Made by a program: the position numbers and the translations under genes. Under the pieces are notes generated by a model. The model ran no database searches. It was not told the origin of the DNA and was given only the letters and a program-made list of their open reading frames with translations. A stretch of 16,641 bases of DNA from an uncultured Veillonellaceae bacterium (GTDB lineage Bacteria > Bacillota > Negativicutes > Veillonellales > Negativicoccaceae): NCBI GenBank assembly GCA_947254705.1, contig CAMYCX010000024.1, forward strand, positions 1-16,641, written 5' to 3'. Position 1 is the first letter of the stretch. Each line of letters opens with the position of its first letter. Positions 14,122-16,641 of this stretch are shown here, one piece after another.

Positions 14122-14832
14122 TTAAACTACCAACGCAATAATGGTCACATTATCTTTTGCACCAGCTTCATAAGTTAAACGCATTAACTCATGGACGCAG
14201 GTCTCACCATTCTGCTCATTCGCAATAATCGTATTACGAATCGTGTCATCATCAATCATAGACGTCAGGCCGTCCGAACACATTAAAATTATATTACCCG
14301 ATTCCAACATGACGCGTCCTGCATCAACTTGCAAATTATCCTCTGTTCCGACAGAGCGTGTAATAACGTGACGAGAAGGATGAATTGATGCTTGCTCCGG
14401 TGTCATAGTACCTTCTGCCACCAATTGAGCAACCAGAGAATGATCTTGTGTAATTTGACGTAAAACACCATCATTATAAAAATAAATACGACTATCCCCA
14501 ACATGTGCCCAAAACATAAATCCATCTTCGACATATGTCACCAATACAGTGCTCCCCATTCCCGCCAAATCAAAATTCTCTCGCACTTTATTGCGAATGG
14601 CCTCGTTGGCAGATCGCACTGCATCTTGAAGCGTCACTTCATTTTTCCAGACCGATCCGTCTCGAGTTAAGTATGATCGTACCTGATCGATGACGATTTC
14701 ACTGGCCATTTCACCGGCGACATGACCACCCATGCCGTCGGCTAAAATCGATAACGCCTGTCCGTCTGTATAAAATTTGTCTTCATTGCTTGCACGAACC
14801 AATCCGCGCTTGCTGAGTCCAAAAATTTTCAT
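14122..14832 (-). CDS. prpC: PP2C-type protein phosphatase
   Basis: A 236-residue cytosolic Mn/Mg-dependent Ser/Thr phosphatase that reverses PrkC phosphorylation. Metal-site motifs are complete: NED (16-18), ADGMGGH (31-37) with Asp32, GMGST (91-95), HVGDSR (110-115), CSDGL (185-189) with Asp187, and AKDNVT (225-230) with Asp227. The length is typical. ATG at 14832 has a modest AGGTG four bases upstream. The gene starts after a 63-base gap holding a probable promoter and a nested inverted repeat. It is therefore likely the first gene of the prpC-prkC-rsgA-rpe unit, though read-through from rlmN is possible. Confidence 0.96.
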   Translation of the reverse strand: MKIFGLSKRGLVRASNEDKFYTDGQALSILADGMGGHVAGEMASEIVIDQVRSYLTRDGSVWKNEVTLQDAVRSANEAIRNKVRENFDLAGMGSTVLVTYVEDGFMFWAHVGDSRIYFYNDGVLRQITQDHSLVAQLVAEGTMTPEQASIHPSRHVITRSVGTEDNLQVDAGRVMLESGNIILMCSDGLTSMIDDDTIRNTIIANEQNGETCVHELMRLTYEAGAKDNVTIIALVV

Positions 14833-14847
14833 GGTTCACCTATCACC

Positions 14848-14891
14848 ATACGGCTAGTCTAATATAGACTATCGTATCATTTTAGCCGTAT
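14848..14891. repeat. Nested inverted repeat upstream of prpC
   Basis: Outer arms ATACGGCTA (14848-14856) and TAGCCGTAT (14883-14891) are perfect. Inside lies a second perfect inverted repeat, TAGTCTA-ATA-TAGACTA (14855-14871). No T-run follows on either side, so it is not an intrinsic terminator. It surrounds the proposed prpC -10 element and could be an operator. Confidence 0.75.
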
Positions 14892-14899
14892 AGCGTCAA
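14871..14899 (-). promoter_or_regulatory. Probable promoter of prpC-prkC-rsgA-rpe
   Basis: On the minus strand TTGACG (14899-14894) and TACGAT (14876-14871) are 17 bases apart. The -35 overlaps the last codons of rlmN. The predicted transcript would start about 30 bases before the prpC ATG. The -10 matches the consensus at four of six positions. Confidence 0.55.
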
Positions 14900-15933
14900 A
14901 CAGAGCCTGCTTGTTGCATAAACTGAAGACGCAATTGGCCACATGCAGCTTGTATTTCTTTGCCCATCTCTTTGCGAACAGTAGCAGCAATACCGGATTG
15001 ATTTAACCTCGCACAAAACGCTTCAATATCCGCCTGTCCAGGGCGCTTCAACGCAATTCCTTTATTTTCGTTCAGGGGAATCAGATTAACATGACAGCGA
15101 AGAGGCTTAACCAGTCGTGCCAATTCATCCGCATGCTCCAATCGATCATTGATCTCCCGAATCAATATATATTCACAAGTAATTCTTCGCCGTGTAATCA
15201 TTCCATAATGTTGTAATGAATTGATTAATTCAGGTAACGGATAGCGAGAACTAATGGGCATAATTTCATGCCGAATAGTATCATTTGGTGCATGCAAAGA
15301 CAACGCTAAAGTAATTGGCAGTCGTTCCTCTGCCAAACGATATATCTGGTCGGTCAATCCTGAAGTAGATAGTGTCATATTGCGATAACTCATATTCAAT
15401 TCGTCCGGTAATGCACAACGACGAATAAATTTCAGCACTTCAGTATAATTCTGCAGCGGTTCTCCGGCCCCCATCAGTACTAAAGAGTGAATATCAATAT
15501 TAAATAGAAACTTAAATACATATAACTGCGCAAGCATTTCTTCAGCGGTCAAATTGCGAATAAGTCCGTTTTGTCCGGATGCGCAAAACGTACACCCTAC
15601 AGCGCACCCCACTTGCGTTGATACGCAAACAGAATATCCGTAAGGGTGATTCATTAATACACTTTCTACGAGTGAACCATCTTGATACCGAATAAGTACT
15701 TTGGCAGTCTTGGAATCCGAGGTAATTTGTTGCTTGACAACAGTTGGAAATTCAACCGTATATTTTCCTGCTAACGCGGATCGTAACGCTTTCGGCAGTT
15801 GTTTCATTTCGTCAAACTCATGTACTCCTCGCGCATAAAAATAGTCGTGCAATTGTTGTCCTCGATAAGAGGGAAATCCTAAGTTTAACATTTCTTGACG
15901 CAATTCAGCTTGTGTTTTACCCCATAAATTCAC
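14896..15933 (-). CDS. rlmN: RlmN dual-specificity 23S rRNA/tRNA (adenine-C2) methyltransferase
   Basis: A 345-residue radical-SAM enzyme that methylates C2 of A2503 in 23S rRNA and of A37 in some tRNAs. The iron-sulphur cysteines are Cys110, Cys114 and Cys117 (GCAVGCTFCASG). Cys331 (AACGQL) is the methyl-carrying cysteine, equivalent to E. coli Cys355, and Cys103 (SVCVSTQVGC) corresponds to Cys118. The SAM contact GAGEP lies at 155-159. The start is taken as GTG at 15933, which overlaps the rsmB stop as GTGA and has AGAGG seven bases upstream. A longer in-frame start at 15996 would overlap rsmB by 67 bases and add 21 non-conserved residues. The length then fits the family. Confidence 0.94.
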   Translation of the reverse strand: MNLWGKTQAELRQEMLNLGFPSYRGQQLHDYFYARGVHEFDEMKQLPKALRSALAGKYTVEFPTVVKQQITSDSKTAKVLIRYQDGSLVESVLMNHPYGYSVCVSTQVGCAVGCTFCASGQNGLIRNLTAEEMLAQLYVFKFLFNIDIHSLVLMGAGEPLQNYTEVLKFIRRCALPDELNMSYRNMTLSTSGLTDQIYRLAEERLPITLALSLHAPNDTIRHEIMPISSRYPLPELINSLQHYGMITRRRITCEYILIREINDRLEHADELARLVKPLRCHVNLIPLNENKGIALKRPGQADIEAFCARLNQSGIAATVRKEMGKEIQAACGQLRLQFMQQAGSV

Positions 15934-16641
15934 GTACAATCCTCTTTCTTCATCACTGCGATAAAAAATCCGTCCGAATGGTGTGCGGATGGCCATATCG
16001 TTAAATATCCGTCCGAAACATTTCCGATAGACGGTAGCGGAAATGGTTCCAAATGATACTCTTTGTGCTTCGATAAAAAAGCATTAATTACATCTTCATT
16101 TTCAGAACGATTTAAGGTGCAGGTGCTGTAAACCAAACGCCCTCCTGTTCGAACATAGCTTGCTGCGCAATCCAAAATTTCCGTTTGTAAAGACGGAAAC
16201 TCTGCCAGTGTCTCTTTCGAGCGTCTCCATTTTAAATCAGGACGGCGCCCGATAACTCCAAGTCCGGAACAAGGTGCATCAACCAATACTTTATCATATC
16301 GCATGGTATCATCTTTTATATATTTTGTCGCATCTCGAACGGTCGCTTGTACCGATGAAGCCCCCATGCGATTAGCATTTTCATGGATTAGTTTAACTTT
16401 ATGGGGATAAATATCACCTGCAATAATCGTAGCTTGGTTTTGACTCAATGCCGCCATATGTGTGCTCTTGCCTCCTGGTGCAGCACAACTATCTAAAATC
16501 CATTCACCGGATTGTGGATCTACAGCATACCCGACCAGCATAGAGGCGATATCTTGATAATAAATGTCACCATTCGTCAACCATTTTTGCAGACGAGTAA
16601 CATCCCCTTCCATTATTTGGACGCAGTCCGACAAAATAGTC
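15930..16641 (-). CDS. rsmB: 16S rRNA (cytosine-967-C5) methyltransferase, C-terminal part
   Basis: The 5' end lies beyond the window. The frame is open to base 16640, giving 236 residues of the C-terminal catalytic half. Signatures of the NOL1/NOP2/Sun family are present: the SAM loop DSCAAPGGKST, VDAPCSGLGVIGRRPDLKW, and the catalytic cysteine in YSTCTLNRSENEDVI. The NusB-like RNA-binding N-terminus typical of RsmB is not included. A TTG at 16634 is not a credible start because the conserved domain is already under way. The stop overlaps the rlmN GTG by 4 bases. Position before rlmN-prpC-prkC supports RsmB rather than another rRNA m5C enzyme such as RsmF. Confidence 0.92.
   Translation of the reverse strand, partial: TILSDCVQIMEGDVTRLQKWLTNGDIYYQDIASMLVGYAVDPQSGEWILDSCAAPGGKSTHMAALSQNQATIIAGDIYPHKVKLIHENANRMGASSVQATVRDATKYIKDDTMRYDKVLVDAPCSGLGVIGRRPDLKWRRSKETLAEFPSLQTEILDCAASYVRTGGRLVYSTCTLNRSENEDVINAFLSKHKEYHLEPFPLPSIGNVSDGYLTIWPSAHHSDGFFIAVMKKEDCT

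Noticed and set aside
15934..15996. RlmN starting at the upstream ATG (366 residues)
   Set aside because: It would overlap rsmB by 67 bases. GTG at 15933 has a ribosome binding site and the 4-base overlap typical of this region.
1..16641. tRNA, rRNA, CRISPR array or insertion sequence
   Set aside because: No cloverleaf-like run, no spaced direct repeats and no transposase were found on reading both strands.

Overview
The window is a chromosomal segment of a low-to-moderate GC member of the Bacillota (Firmicutes). Two things point there: the gene order rsmB-rlmN-prpC-prkC-rsgA-rpe, and a Bacillus-type SOS locus (lexA divergent from a yneA-like gene, with GAAC-N4-GTTC boxes). The short archaeal/Thermotoga-like SAH hydrolase next to an MTA/SAH deaminase, and the non-RD kinase, would fit Negativicutes or Clostridia; the genus cannot be fixed by reading alone. 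Bases 1-28 are a Nextera transposase adapter, so the left end is a library artefact at a contig end, and lexA is cut there.

Layout from right to left (nearly everything is on the minus strand): a 5'-truncated rsmB overlaps rlmN (rRNA methylation). A probable promoter inside a nested palindrome then starts prpC-prkC-rsgA-rpe (PP2C phosphatase, PASTA kinase, ribosome assembly GTPase, ribulose-phosphate epimerase). The last genes overlap by ATGA. Immediately after rpe comes a second promoter and an FMN riboswitch with a readable terminator/antiterminator pair. This opens a tight run of nine genes: ribD-ribE-ribBA-ribH (riboflavin), hslO (Hsp33), then mtnP-mtnA-ahcY-mtaD (recycling of methylthioadenosine and S-adenosylhomocysteine). 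From hslO to mtaD the reading frames overlap by 4 bases or lie 1 base apart, so they are very likely co-transcribed and perhaps all subject to FMN control.

After mtaD lies a 55-bp near-perfect palindrome with 25-bp arms. It ends at the ribosome binding site of a lone tyrosine recombinase gene. Its centre has the architecture of a Xer/dif or Cre/lox core site, so it may be the enzyme's own target. A bidirectional terminator separates the recombinase from the convergent yneA-like gene, which shares an SOS-box-rich intergenic region with lexA.

Two features deserve most attention. First, the recombinase/palindrome pair. Second, the SAM by-product module: MtaD is a deaminase, and both neighbouring enzymes carry substitutions at base-recognition positions (Asn207/Gly209 in MtnP, Glu53/Lys55 in the hydrolase) that would suit hypoxanthine rather than adenine nucleosides. 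This suggests a route through methylthioinosine and S-inosylhomocysteine. No tRNA, rRNA, CRISPR array or insertion sequence was seen. No gene-free stretch exceeds 300 bases.
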